A stretch of 59,442 nucleotides of DNA. Origin: [Streptosporangium] indianense (GTDB lineage: Bacteria > Actinomycetota > Actinomycetes > Streptomycetales > Streptomycetaceae). Below the pieces are notes generated by a model. The model had not been told where the DNA came from and searched no databases. It saw only the letters and a program-made list of their open reading frames with translations. The stretch is from contig NZ_JAKEIO010000035.1 of NCBI RefSeq assembly GCF_021474405.1, positions 1 to 59,442 on the forward strand, given 5' to 3'. Position 1 is the first letter of the stretch, and each line of letters begins with the position of its first letter. Both the position numbers and the translations under genes were made by a program. Positions 37,399 to 45,011 of this stretch are shown here, in pieces.

Positions 37399-37521
37399 AT
37401 GTTGAGGCACTGGCCGGCACCACTCGTGGTGAACGTGCTTCTCGGAATACCGGGCGTGGTGCCGTTCCGGCTGCTGTGGTACCTCGTGGTCGGCTGGGCG
37501 GCGCTGATCCTCAACTCCTGA
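37399..37521 (+). CDS. 40-aa single-span membrane peptide (candidate)
   Basis: ATG 37399 to TGA 37519-37521, with GGAGGG upstream. The peptide reads MLRHWPAPLVVNVLLGIPG then VVPFRLLWYLVVGWAALILN and Ser, so almost the whole chain after residue 7 is hydrophobic, enough for one membrane span or a hairpin. G/C at third positions is high apart from one rare ATA. It lies 64 bp past hutI and could be co-transcribed or independent. The VLLGIPGVVPFRLLWY pattern recalls small YqaE/Pmp3-like membrane peptides, but this is not a firm match. Confidence 0.5.
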   Translation: MLRHWPAPLVVNVLLGIPGVVPFRLLWYLVVGWAALILNS

Positions 37522-37620
37522 GCCGGTCCTCAACTTTGTGAAGGACCGCCGCCGGTCACGGTGGCACGCGCCCGGGGGCGGGCCGTGCGGCCCGCCCCCG
37601 AGGGACACGTTCACCCGGGA

Positions 37621-38559
37621 TCACTCCTCGACGGTCAGCCCCTTGCGCAGCCGTACCAGCGTCCGCGACAGCAGACGCGAGACGTGCATCTGCGAGATGC
37701 CGAGCTCCTCGCCGATCTCCGACTGGGTCATGCCCGCGACGAACCGCAGGGACAGGATCTTCCGGTCGCGCGGCGGCAGTTCGGCGATCAGCGGCTTCAA
37801 CGACTCGACGTACTCGATGCCTTCGAGCCCGTGGTCCTCGTAGCCGATGCGGTCCGCGAGCGCGCCCTCGGAGTCGTCCTCCTCCGGCTGGGCGTCCAGC
37901 GAGGAGGCGGTGTAGGCGTTCGACGCCGCCATGCCCTCGACGACCTCGTCGTTGGAGATGCCGAGGCGCTCGGCCAGCTCGGCCACCGTGGGGGCGCGGT
38001 CGAGCTTCTGGGCCAGCTCGTCACCGGCCTTGGCCAGGTCGAGCCGCAGCTCCTGGAGCCGCCGCGGAACGCGCACGGACCACGAGGTGTCGCGGAAGAA
38101 GCGCTTGATCTCGCCGACGATGGTCGGCATCGCGAACGTGGGGAATTCCACACCGCGGGACAGCTCGAAGCGGTCGATCGCCTTGATCAGGCCGATGGTG
38201 CCGACCTGGATGATGTCCTCCATCGGCTCGCTGCGGGAGCGGAACCGGGAGGCGGCGAACTTGACCAGTGCGAGGTTCAGTTCGACGAGAGTGTTGCGGA
38301 CGTACGAGTACTCGTGCGTGCCTTCCTCCAGCGTCTCCAGACGCTCGAAGAGGGTCCGGGACAGCGCCCGGGCGTCGACCGCGTCGACTTCCTCGTACGG
38401 GGGGATGTCCGGAAGTCCGGAGAGAAGGCCGTCCTGTGTGACGAGCATCTCGACCTGCTCGATGGGATCCAGATGTTCCGGAGGGGGTGTCGACGTCGCT
38501 TTGTGGGTACGCGATTCGTCGAGCCGGGGTGACATGATGTCCTCCATCGTTCTCGGCAT
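37621..38559 (-). CDS. sigI: SigB/SigF/SigG-family RNA polymerase sigma factor (SigI-like)
   Basis: Up to 312 aa; starts at 38559, 38547 and 38535 are all possible (MPRTMEDIMSPR), and the first is used. Region 2 is at about 85-150 (NTLVELNLALVKFAASRFRS, EDIIQVGTIGLIKAIDRFEL, EFPTFAMPTIVGEIKRFFRD, VRVPRRLQELRLDLAKAGDE). Region 3 follows, and region 4 with its HTH is at about 250-305 (LPPRDRKILSLRFVAGMTQS, ISQMHVSRLLSRTLVRLRKG). This is the stress/development sigma class of Streptomyces. Divergent anti-anti-sigma and anti-sigma genes next to it match the S. coelicolor sigI-arsI-prsI set, so the name is by context. Confidence 0.9.
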   Translation of the reverse strand: MPRTMEDIMSPRLDESRTHKATSTPPPEHLDPIEQVEMLVTQDGLLSGLPDIPPYEEVDAVDARALSRTLFERLETLEEGTHEYSYVRNTLVELNLALVKFAASRFRSRSEPMEDIIQVGTIGLIKAIDRFELSRGVEFPTFAMPTIVGEIKRFFRDTSWSVRVPRRLQELRLDLAKAGDELAQKLDRAPTVAELAERLGISNDEVVEGMAASNAYTASSLDAQPEEDDSEGALADRIGYEDHGLEGIEYVESLKPLIAELPPRDRKILSLRFVAGMTQSEIGEELGISQMHVSRLLSRTLVRLRKGLTVEE

Positions 38560-38690
38560 AAGGCTGCCGGAGCCGTTAGGTGCACTGCGGTGTGCGGCGC
38601 CTCCAAAGCCGGCCGTGTCGGGTACGTGTCCTTACTAGGCCTACCCGCTTTCCGGAGCCCACCGCAAGTGCGTTCTGTGGTCATATGTCC

Positions 38691-38714
38691 GTTTGTGTGT
38701 AGTTGTTCGGGTGT
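38691..38714 (+). promoter_or_regulatory. SigB-type promoter candidate upstream of the anti-anti-sigma gene
   Basis: GTTT (38691-38694), a 14-nt spacer and GGGTGT (38709-38714) fit the GTTT-N14-16-GGGTAT pattern of SigB-like sigma factors, 72 nt before the start codon. This suggests control by the linked sigma factor. Confidence 0.5.
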
Positions 38715-38785
38715 CGGACCGTGTGGGGAAGGCGTAGTGTTCGAGTGCGTCAGCAACCACCTCGACGTCGGGAGAGAGAGACGGC

Positions 38786-39163
38786 ATGGACCGCGGGACG
38801 GTCGGCAGCGCACAGTCTGGCCGGCTTCTGGTGGAGGTGCGGGAAGAGGGCTCTAGCGCCGTCGTGACCCCGGCGGGTGAGTTGGATCACCACACCGCCG
38901 ATCTGTTGCGTGAGCCACTCGAGGACTGCCTCGCCAAGGGATTCAAGCGCCTGGTCATCGATTGCACGCGCCTGGAGTTCTGTGACTCCACGGGCCTCAA
39001 CGTGCTCCTCGGGGCACGGCTGAAGGCGGAGGCCGCCGGTGGCGGCGTCGCCCTCGCCGGTATGCAGCCGGTGGTGGCGCGCGTGTTCGAGATCACGGGT
39101 GCGGATGCGGTCTTCAGCGTCCATGATTCGCTCGAGGCGGCCCTGGCCGACGAGTCGGGCTGA
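38786..39163 (+). CDS. arsI: STAS-domain anti-anti-sigma factor
   Basis: 125 aa from ATG 38786. A single STAS domain: VREEGSSAVVTPAGELDHHT, LREPLEDCLAKGFKRLVIDC, the phosphorylation loop LEFCDSTGLNVLLGARLKAE with the conserved Asp-Ser-Thr, and MQPVVARVFEITGADAVFSV. In its unphosphorylated state such a protein binds the anti-sigma kinase and frees the sigma factor. It lies divergently from the sigma gene and 243 bp upstream of the anti-sigma gene. The name follows S. coelicolor by context. Confidence 0.9.
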   Translation: MDRGTVGSAQSGRLLVEVREEGSSAVVTPAGELDHHTADLLREPLEDCLAKGFKRLVIDCTRLEFCDSTGLNVLLGARLKAEAAGGGVALAGMQPVVARVFEITGADAVFSVHDSLEAALADESG

Positions 39164-39228
39164 CCGGCGGTGCGTCGGCGCGCGGTGCCTCGGCGGCCCC
39201 TCTGTGACCGGTGTCGCGGTTCCGTCAC

Positions 39229-39254
39229 GTCTTTCGTGCGGAATGCATGGGTGT
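39229..39254 (+). promoter_or_regulatory. SigB-type promoter candidate upstream of the anti-sigma gene
   Basis: GTCT (39229-39232), a 16-nt spacer and GGGTGT (39249-39254) repeat the -10 found upstream of the anti-anti-sigma gene. It would give the anti-sigma gene its own start, about 150 nt before the ATG. Confidence 0.4.
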
Positions 39255-39406
39255 TCACCCGGTCCCCCAGGGCAGGAGACATCCTGAACCCGTCGGGCAC
39301 CGCGGTGGCAGAGGTGCCGCGAAACCGACATGCCGCGCACTGCGTGACGGACGGTGTAGTGATTTCTTTGAATCGTGAACTGGTGAATCGGTGAGGTGAA
39401 GCGCTG

Positions 39407-39961
39407 ATGAGCACCACCCGGCCCTACCCGCCGGGCGACCGCGGGCCGGAGCCCAGCGGCGCTTCCGGGGCGTCCGAGGGTGGCGTAGCGGCGGCCGGCG
39501 CGTCCGGTGAGGGCGCGGGAGCGTCGTCCGGGGCCGCGGCGCCGCCGGGGGGCCCGCAGGTGCGCCGGCTGAGCTTCGAGGACGAGAGCGGTGTCGTTCC
39601 GCTGGCCCGCGACTTCACCCGCCAGGCGCTGTACGCGTGGGGCTGGCTGCCCGCCGCCTCCGCCGATCAGCGGGCCGCCGCCGAGGACGTGCTCCTCGTC
39701 GTCTCCGAGCTGGTCACCAACGCCTGCCTGCATGCCGGGGGACCGGACCAGCTGCGGATCAGCTGCGACAACAAGGTCATCCGCGTGGAGGTCACCGACA
39801 AGGGCACCGGCCAGCCGGCACCCCGCAATCCGCACCGCGCGGGGCGTCCGGGCGGCCATGGCATGTTCATCGTCCAGCGGCTGTGTCTGGACTGGGGCGT
39901 CGTCCGCACGCCGGGACTCTCCGGCAAGACGGTGTGGGCGGAACTGGGCGCGCCTGCGTGA
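39407..39961 (+). CDS. prsI: Anti-sigma factor with HATPase domain
   Basis: 184 aa from ATG 39407. The first ~55 residues are a low-complexity Gly/Ala/Pro/Ser tail; the GHKL ATPase domain follows with DVLLVVSELVTNACLHAGGP (N box), IRVEVTDKGTGQPAPRNPHR (G1) and GRPGGHGMFIVQRLCLDWGV (G2). This is the RsbW/SpoIIAB-like serine kinase that holds a SigB-type sigma factor and phosphorylates the STAS antagonist. Together with the two neighbouring genes it forms a complete partner-switching module; the long N-terminal tail is unusual for RsbW-type proteins. Name by context. Confidence 0.9.
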   Translation: MSTTRPYPPGDRGPEPSGASGASEGGVAAAGASGEGAGASSGAAAPPGGPQVRRLSFEDESGVVPLARDFTRQALYAWGWLPAASADQRAAAEDVLLVVSELVTNACLHAGGPDQLRISCDNKVIRVEVTDKGTGQPAPRNPHRAGRPGGHGMFIVQRLCLDWGVVRTPGLSGKTVWAELGAPA

Positions 39962-40052
39962 TTCCGGGGGTCCGTGTGCGATCGGGGCGACCGGCCTGAC
40001 CGCGGAGTACCCGGCCTGATCCGGGTGCACCCCGGGATCCGCGCGTACCGGT

Positions 40053-40179
40053 CTGATCTTGACGCGCCCCGGTGATCTCGGCGTGCTGATCTGACCTCGG
40101 CGTATCCGTCTTGTTCTTGACGCCCCCCGGTGATCTCGGTGTACTGCTGATCTTGGCGCGCCCGGATGATCTCGGCGTA
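40053..40179. repeat. Degenerate 33-bp tandem repeats between the anti-sigma gene and the LPQTG gene
   Basis: Three 33-nt copies, at 40053-40085, 40111-40143 and 40147-40179, share TGATCTTGACGCGCCCC and GGTGATCTCGGCGT. Fragments of the unit extend upstream to about 40000. The 428-bp gap 39962-40389 otherwise shows no gene, apart from the ribosome-binding region before 40390. Confidence 0.8.
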
Positions 40180-40389
40180 CCCGGCTCTGTTCGGCCGGTC
40201 CGGGATGCGTCCGAACGGGTGACGCCCTCCCTCGGGCTCCGCCCCGCGTCTTCCTTCCATGCCTCACTCGCCGCACGCCGGCTCCGCACAGATCCGGCGT
40301 GCGCCGTCTCTTCCCTCCTCAAGGCCCCGGGCGTACCTTGACGGCGCCCTATCTGATACGCCGTCAGGAACAGGAAGGGGAGCGGCACC

Positions 40390-41100
40390 GTGTCGTACCG
40401 GAAACGAACCGCCGCGCTCGCGTCCGCCGCGGCCCTGGCCGGCTCGGCGGTGTGGATGGCCGCCCCCGTCGCCCGGGCCGAGGTCGTCGACGTGAACTAC
40501 CAGTGCAAGACGCCGATCGGCGACAAGAGTGCCGTCTCCCCCATCGACATCAAGAGCACCAAGCGCGGCGACGGCTACCGGATCACCATGTCCTGGCAGA
40601 AGGGCGTCTCCTCCAGCCCGGTCGAACTGGGCAAGGGCGCGATGACCCCGAGCGCCACCATCGCCCTGGGCGGCGCCGACAGCGGCACACTCTCGGTCAC
40701 CGGCCCCGCCAACGACGCCGCGATCCCGGCCAACACGCCCATCAAGATCAGCGACCTGAGCGGCACCTACGTGCCGAAGAAGAGCGGCGAGGTCACCTTC
40801 ACGGCCGGCGTGCTCACCATCAAGGCGCTCGGCACGACGACCACCTGCACCCCGACGAACGATCCGGGCCCGTCCCTCACCCTCGACGTCACGGCCGCGA
40901 GCGGCGGCGGCACCTCGGGATCCGCCCCGGGCGGCGGCAGCGGCGGTTCCGGCGCGGACACCGGCGGCGGCCTTCCGCAGACCGGCCCGGAGGACTCGGC
41001 CATCGCTCTCGGCACCCTCGGCGGCACGGTCCTGCTCGCCGGAGCGGCGGGCACTCTGTGGCTGACCCGGCGTCACCGGGCGACGCAGGCCGGCCGTTGA
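40390..41100 (+). CDS. Secreted LPQTG cell-wall-anchored protein (sortase substrate)
   Basis: 236 aa from GTG 40390. A signal peptide (SYRKRTAALASAAALAGS, cleavage near PVARAE) precedes an extracellular domain (about 31-180) rich in Thr/Ser/Lys with beta-strand character and two Cys (YQCKTPIGD and TTCTPTNDPG) that could form a disulfide. A Gly/Ser linker ends in GGGLPQTGPEDSAIALGTLG, a hydrophobic span and the basic tail LTRRHRATQAGR: a complete C-terminal sorting signal. The domain has no recognised family. Streptomyces substrates more often carry LAxTG, so LPQTG is notable. Likely co-transcribed with the next secreted protein. Confidence 0.88.
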   Translation: MSYRKRTAALASAAALAGSAVWMAAPVARAEVVDVNYQCKTPIGDKSAVSPIDIKSTKRGDGYRITMSWQKGVSSSPVELGKGAMTPSATIALGGADSGTLSVTGPANDAAIPANTPIKISDLSGTYVPKKSGEVTFTAGVLTIKALGTTTTCTPTNDPGPSLTLDVTAASGGGTSGSAPGGGSGGSGADTGGGLPQTGPEDSAIALGTLGGTVLLAGAAGTLWLTRRHRATQAGR

Positions 41101-41109
41101 CAGGAACGC

Positions 41110-41216
41110 GCGCCCCTCCTGGCAGGCACACAGCCGAGCGCGTGACCGCCAAAGCCGCCACGGAAGCGCCCCTTCCGGCACGCACACCGCCGAGCGCACG
41201 ACCGCTGGAGCCGCCC
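41110..41216 (+). repeat. Imperfect 56-bp direct duplication
   Basis: GCGCCCCT...GGCAGGCACACAGCCGAGCG from 41110 is repeated with changes from 41166 (GCGCCCCTTCCGGCACGCAC). Both copies lie between the LPQTG gene and the ATG at 41217. Confidence 0.7.
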
Positions 41217-42227
41217 ATGCCGCTCGCCGTCCGCGTCCCGAATCCCTCTCTTCCCTCCGTCCGTCTCGCACTGCCGTTTCTGCTGGCGCTGCTGCTGGTC
41301 CTCGGGGGTTCCGGGCCCGCCGGGGCCGTGGACCGGCCCGTCGTCGAGCTGTCCAAGACCCAGGCGGGCACGGGCGGTTCGGTCACCGTCCGCGGCAGCG
41401 GCTGGCGGCCCCGGACCCTGCTGACCCTGCTCGTGTGCGGGCAGGCCGAGCCGAAGCGGGGGGTGACCGGCGGCACCAACACCTGCGCCAACGCCGACGG
41501 CCGGGCCGTCACCACCGGCGCCGACGGGCGTTTCCGCCGCGCACTGCCCGTCGTGGAGCCGCCCGTGCCGTGCCCCTGCGTGGTGCACGTGGCGACCGTG
41601 ACGGGAGCCGCCGCCGAGGCCGACGCGGCCCTTCAGGTCGCCGGCCACGCGGTCGAGCCGCTCCCCGCGGAAGCGGCCGGCGGACGGCTGTCCCTGCTCG
41701 CCGACACGCGGCTGCGCGGCTCCGGCGGCCTGCTCACGTGGTTCGGCTCCCCGCCTGCCCGGACCCTCGTGGTCACCGTCGGCAACGTCGGCACGTCCCC
41801 GGTGAAGAACCCGGTCTTCCAGGTCGGCACCGCGCACGGTGTGTACGCCCCCGAGTGGCAGGACCAGCGCTGGCGCGGCACGATCCGGCCCGGCGGCACG
41901 GCCCACATCGAGCTGCCCGTGGAACTCGGGGCCGGGGCGCACGGCGACTACACGGTGTCCCTGAAGTACGGCGGCAAGGTGCTCGCCGAGCACCCCTGGG
42001 GCGTGGGCCGCCCCTGGGGCGTGACCCTGTTCTGGGGCCTCGTCCTGCTGGTCGTACCGGCGGCGCTGTTCCGCGCGGGGCTGGCTGTGATCGACCACGT
42101 ACGGCCCCGCCGTCCCGGCCACGCGGCCCGCCCGGCCCGCCGGGTGCGGATGCCGGTGGCCCGCCGGGCCTCCGCCGAGCCCTGGTTCGCCCCGGACGCC
42201 GACCCTCCGCGATCGTCCGGGACATGA
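41217..42227 (+). CDS. Secreted neocarzinostatin-fold-like protein with C-terminal membrane anchor
   Basis: 336 aa from ATG 41217, with GGAG seven bases upstream; in-frame GTG 41142 is less likely. Signal peptide at about 1-38 (LALPFLLALLLVLGG, PAGAVD). The N-domain VVELSKTQAGTGGSVTVRGS, WRPRTLLTLLVCGQAEP and TNTCANADGRAVTTGADGRF have the shape of the neocarzinostatin family, with paired Cys; the mid part is an Ig-like beta region (LVVTVGNVGTSPVKNPVFQV). One C-terminal membrane helix (VTLFWGLVLLVVPAALFRAG) and a basic Arg/Pro tail finish the protein. Role unknown; probably an exposed envelope protein. Confidence 0.78.
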   Translation: MPLAVRVPNPSLPSVRLALPFLLALLLVLGGSGPAGAVDRPVVELSKTQAGTGGSVTVRGSGWRPRTLLTLLVCGQAEPKRGVTGGTNTCANADGRAVTTGADGRFRRALPVVEPPVPCPCVVHVATVTGAAAEADAALQVAGHAVEPLPAEAAGGRLSLLADTRLRGSGGLLTWFGSPPARTLVVTVGNVGTSPVKNPVFQVGTAHGVYAPEWQDQRWRGTIRPGGTAHIELPVELGAGAHGDYTVSLKYGGKVLAEHPWGVGRPWGVTLFWGLVLLVVPAALFRAGLAVIDHVRPRRPGHAARPARRVRMPVARRASAEPWFAPDADPPRSSGT

Positions 42228-42231
42228 GGAA

Positions 42232-42259
42232 GGGCCGCCGCACCGGGGTGCGACGGCCC
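42232..42259. terminator. Hairpin between convergent genes
   Basis: GGGCCGCCGCACC (42232-42244) pairs with GGTGCGACGGCCC (42247-42259) with one mismatch. It sits between the secreted-protein gene and the peptide transporter. Confidence 0.8.
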
Positions 42260-42284
42260 TCCTCCAGGAGTCAGGCGGCGGTGA

Positions 42285-43790
42285 TCAGCGGACGTCGCCC
42301 ATCATGGCCTTGACCTTCTTGCGGTACATGTACACCGCGAAGCCGGCGACCACGGCGAGCGCCGCCTCCAGCGCCACGAAGCCCGTCTTGTCGAGGTTGA
42401 CCCCGCCGACGGCCGGGTTCGACAGCAGCGCGGTGACGGAGTCGCCCGCGGTGACCGCGAGGAACCAGACGCCCATCATCTGCGAGGCGTACTTCGCCGG
42501 CGCCATCTTCGTCGTCACGGACAGACCCACCGGGGACAGCGTCAGCTCGCCGACGGTCTGCACGAAGTAGATCGCGACCAGCCACATCGCCGCGGCCTTG
42601 TGACCGCCCTCGGCGATCGACAGCGGGGCGAGGAAGAGGAAGAAGGACGCACCCACCAGCACCAGACCGGAGGCGAACTTCACGATGGTGCTCGGCTCCT
42701 TGCCGCGCCGGTTCAGCCACAGCCACAGCCAGGCGAACACGGGTGCCAGGGCCATGATCAGGACCGGGTTGACCGACTGGTACCAGGAGACCGGGAACTC
42801 CCAGCCGAAGACGGTGTTGTCGGCCTTGTCGCTGGCGAAGAGCGACAGGGTCGAGCCGCCCTGGTCGTAGATCATCCAGAACACGGCGGCGGCGACGAAG
42901 AACCAGATGTACGCCGACACCTTCGACCGCTCGCCGGAGTCCAGGTCCTTGTCGCGCATGATGCGCGAGATGACCAGGATCGGCACGATCAGGCCGAGGA
43001 GCGTGAGCGGGATCAGCGCCCAGTTGAGGGTGAAGTGGCCGGTGCCGCCGACGAGGCCGTAGAAGACCACGGCGATGGCCAGCCAGATCAGGCCCTTGCG
43101 CAGGGTGGACGCCTTCTCGGCGGGCGTCAGCGGGGTCGGGACCACGTTGCTCTTCGCGTCCAGGTGGCGGCTGCCGAGCAGGAACTGGACGAGGCCCAGT
43201 GCCATGCCGAGCGCGGCCAGGGCGAAGCCCAGGTGCCAGTTGACGTTCTCACCGACGGTGCCGATGACCAGCGGCGCGATGAAGGCGCCGAGGTTGATGC
43301 CGATGTAGAAGACCGTGAAGCCACCGTCGCGGCGCGGGTCCTCCGGGCCGTCGTAGAGGTGGCCGACCATCGTGGAGATGTTGGCCTTCAGCAGACCGGA
43401 GCCGACGGCGACCAGACCCAGGCCGACGTAGAAGCTCGCGGCGGCGGGCAGCGCCAGGCACAGGTGGCCGATCATGATGACCACGCCGGCGGCGGCGACC
43501 GTCTTGCGGGGGCCGAGCACACGGTCGGCGAACCAGCCGCCGGGCAGGGTGAGCAGGTACACCAGCGACACGTACACGGCGTAGATCGCCGTCGCCGTGC
43601 CCGCGGGCAGATGCAGGCCACCCGGGGCCACCAGGTACAGCGGGAGCAGGGCCCTCATGCCGTAGTAGGAGAAGCGCTCCCACATCTCGGTCATGAACAG
43701 AGTGGCCAGTCCGCGGGGGTGGCCGAAGAAGGTCTTCTCGGAACCGGGGGTTACCGGTCGGGCCGAGTCCTTCGTCAGGCTGGACGCCAT
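42285..43790 (-). CDS. POT/PTR2-family proton-dependent oligopeptide transporter
   Basis: 501 aa from ATG 43790 (AAGGAACG upstream). Twelve or more membrane spans with PTR2 signatures: the helix-1 motif TEMWERFSYYGMRALLPLYL, GGWFADRVLGPRKTV and FTVFYIGINLGAFIAPLV. The protein is a major-facilitator importer of di- and tripeptides driven by protons. A large soluble N-terminal tail is absent. It is monocistronic, with a 515-bp gap to the divergent response-regulator gene. No peptidase is directly linked, although M19 dipeptidase genes occur 5 kb away. Confidence 0.93.
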   Translation of the reverse strand: MASSLTKDSARPVTPGSEKTFFGHPRGLATLFMTEMWERFSYYGMRALLPLYLVAPGGLHLPAGTATAIYAVYVSLVYLLTLPGGWFADRVLGPRKTVAAAGVVIMIGHLCLALPAAASFYVGLGLVAVGSGLLKANISTMVGHLYDGPEDPRRDGGFTVFYIGINLGAFIAPLVIGTVGENVNWHLGFALAALGMALGLVQFLLGSRHLDAKSNVVPTPLTPAEKASTLRKGLIWLAIAVVFYGLVGGTGHFTLNWALIPLTLLGLIVPILVISRIMRDKDLDSGERSKVSAYIWFFVAAAVFWMIYDQGGSTLSLFASDKADNTVFGWEFPVSWYQSVNPVLIMALAPVFAWLWLWLNRRGKEPSTIVKFASGLVLVGASFFLFLAPLSIAEGGHKAAAMWLVAIYFVQTVGELTLSPVGLSVTTKMAPAKYASQMMGVWFLAVTAGDSVTALLSNPAVGGVNLDKTGFVALEAALAVVAGFAVYMYRKKVKAMMGDVR

Positions 43791-44305
43791 GGTCGTTCCT
43801 TGCTGCTCGGGACGCGCCCCGCGAGCAGCGGTGGTGCGCCCGGTGGGGGCTGCCGGCACCGGCGGGTACGGCCGTCCGCCCGACGCCTACGGGGGTTCGC
43901 TCCGGGTCACGAAGCGGTGGGCGGTCGCCACCGGGATCCACGCCTCTACGCGCGTCACCACACGTATGAGGCCCGGCCACAGGTCGTTACACATCGGGGG
44001 CCGGCGGGAACCGGCCCGCACACAAAAGAGACCTCCAGGGCAAAAGCCTCCGAAGGTCGCCGCGGTGCTACAGGCGTTGATTCACCATACGGCAGGACAC
44101 CGACCCATATGGAAGGACTTGAGACACGGATCACAGGCTACAACGGAACCGCACGCCCGTTTCCAAGGTCCTTACCAGGATCCCACCCCGGAGGCAGAGG
44201 TCTGTATCCATACACGTGACACGTAAGAGCCGCCTCTGCCGACGGTAAGAATCAAGGACTCCGGTCACACCCCAGCTCAGGGCGTCGCCGGTCTACCATC
44301 ACCTC
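43791..44305. promoter_or_regulatory. 515-bp intergenic region between POT transporter and two-component system
   Basis: No CDS is supported. It is less GC-rich than its surroundings in its right half. GGCAGAGG (44193-44200) and CCTCTGCC (44233-44240) form an inverted repeat with a 32-nt spacer just upstream of the response-regulator gene, and the direct repeat ACACGT occurs within it. The leftward transporter promoter must lie in the left half. Start sites cannot be fixed by eye. Confidence 0.45.
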
Positions 44306-44983
44306 ATGACCCGTGTACTGCTCGCCGAGGACGATGCGTCCATCTCGGAGCCGCTGGCCCGTGCTCTGCGCCGGGAGGGCTACGAGGTCGAGGTCCGTGA
44401 GGACGGGCCCACCGCTCTCGACGCCGGACTGCAGGGTGGCGTGGACCTGGTCGTGCTCGACCTCGGGCTGCCCGGCATGGACGGTCTGGAGGTGGCCCGC
44501 CGCCTGCGGGGCGAGGGGCACGCCATCCCGATCCTCATCCTGACCGCGCGCGCAGACGAGGTGGACACCGTCGTCGGGCTCGACGCGGGCGCCGACGACT
44601 ACGTCACCAAGCCGTTCCGGCTCGCCGAGCTGCTCGCCCGGGTGCGGGCGCTGCTCCGGCGCGGTGCCTCCGAGCCGCAGCAGCCGCCCGCCACGCACGG
44701 CGTGCGCATCGACGTCGAGTCGCACCGCGCCTGGATGGGCGAGGAGGAGCTCCAGCTCACCGCCAAGGAGTTCGACCTGCTGCGGGTGCTGGTGCGCGAC
44801 GCGGGCCGGGTCGTCACCCGCGACCAGCTGATGCGCGAGGTCTGGGACACGACGTGGTGGTCGTCGACCAAGACCCTCGACATGCACATCTCCTGGCTGC
44901 GCAAGAAGCTCGGCGACGACGCGGCCAACCCCCGCTACATCGCCACCGTGCGCGGTGTGGGTTTCCGTTTCGAGAAGAGCTGA
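44306..44983 (+). CDS. OmpR/PhoB-type response regulator
   Basis: 225 aa from ATG 44306. The receiver domain (1-115) has acidic residues D9/D10, phospho-acceptor D52 in VVLDLGLPGMDG, Thr in ILILTARADE and Lys in YVTKPFRLAELLARV. The winged-helix output domain (about 130-225) has LTAKEFDLLRVLVRDAGRVV, WSSTKTLDMHISWLRKKLGD and YIATVRGVGFRF. It is followed 28 bp later by its histidine kinase in a two-gene operon. The stimulus and regulon are unknown; the neighbouring divergent peptide transporter or the unit itself may be a target. Confidence 0.95.
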   Translation: MTRVLLAEDDASISEPLARALRREGYEVEVREDGPTALDAGLQGGVDLVVLDLGLPGMDGLEVARRLRGEGHAIPILILTARADEVDTVVGLDAGADDYVTKPFRLAELLARVRALLRRGASEPQQPPATHGVRIDVESHRAWMGEEELQLTAKEFDLLRVLVRDAGRVVTRDQLMREVWDTTWWSSTKTLDMHISWLRKKLGDDAANPRYIATVRGVGFRFEKS

Positions 44984-45011
44984 GCCGCGAGGCGGGCTCG
45001 GGTAACAGGAC

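Noticed and set aside
39170..39394. 74-codon ORF between the anti-anti-sigma and anti-sigma genes
   Set aside because: No ribosome-binding site, poor codon bias and no recognisable sequence; the region instead has promoter-like elements.
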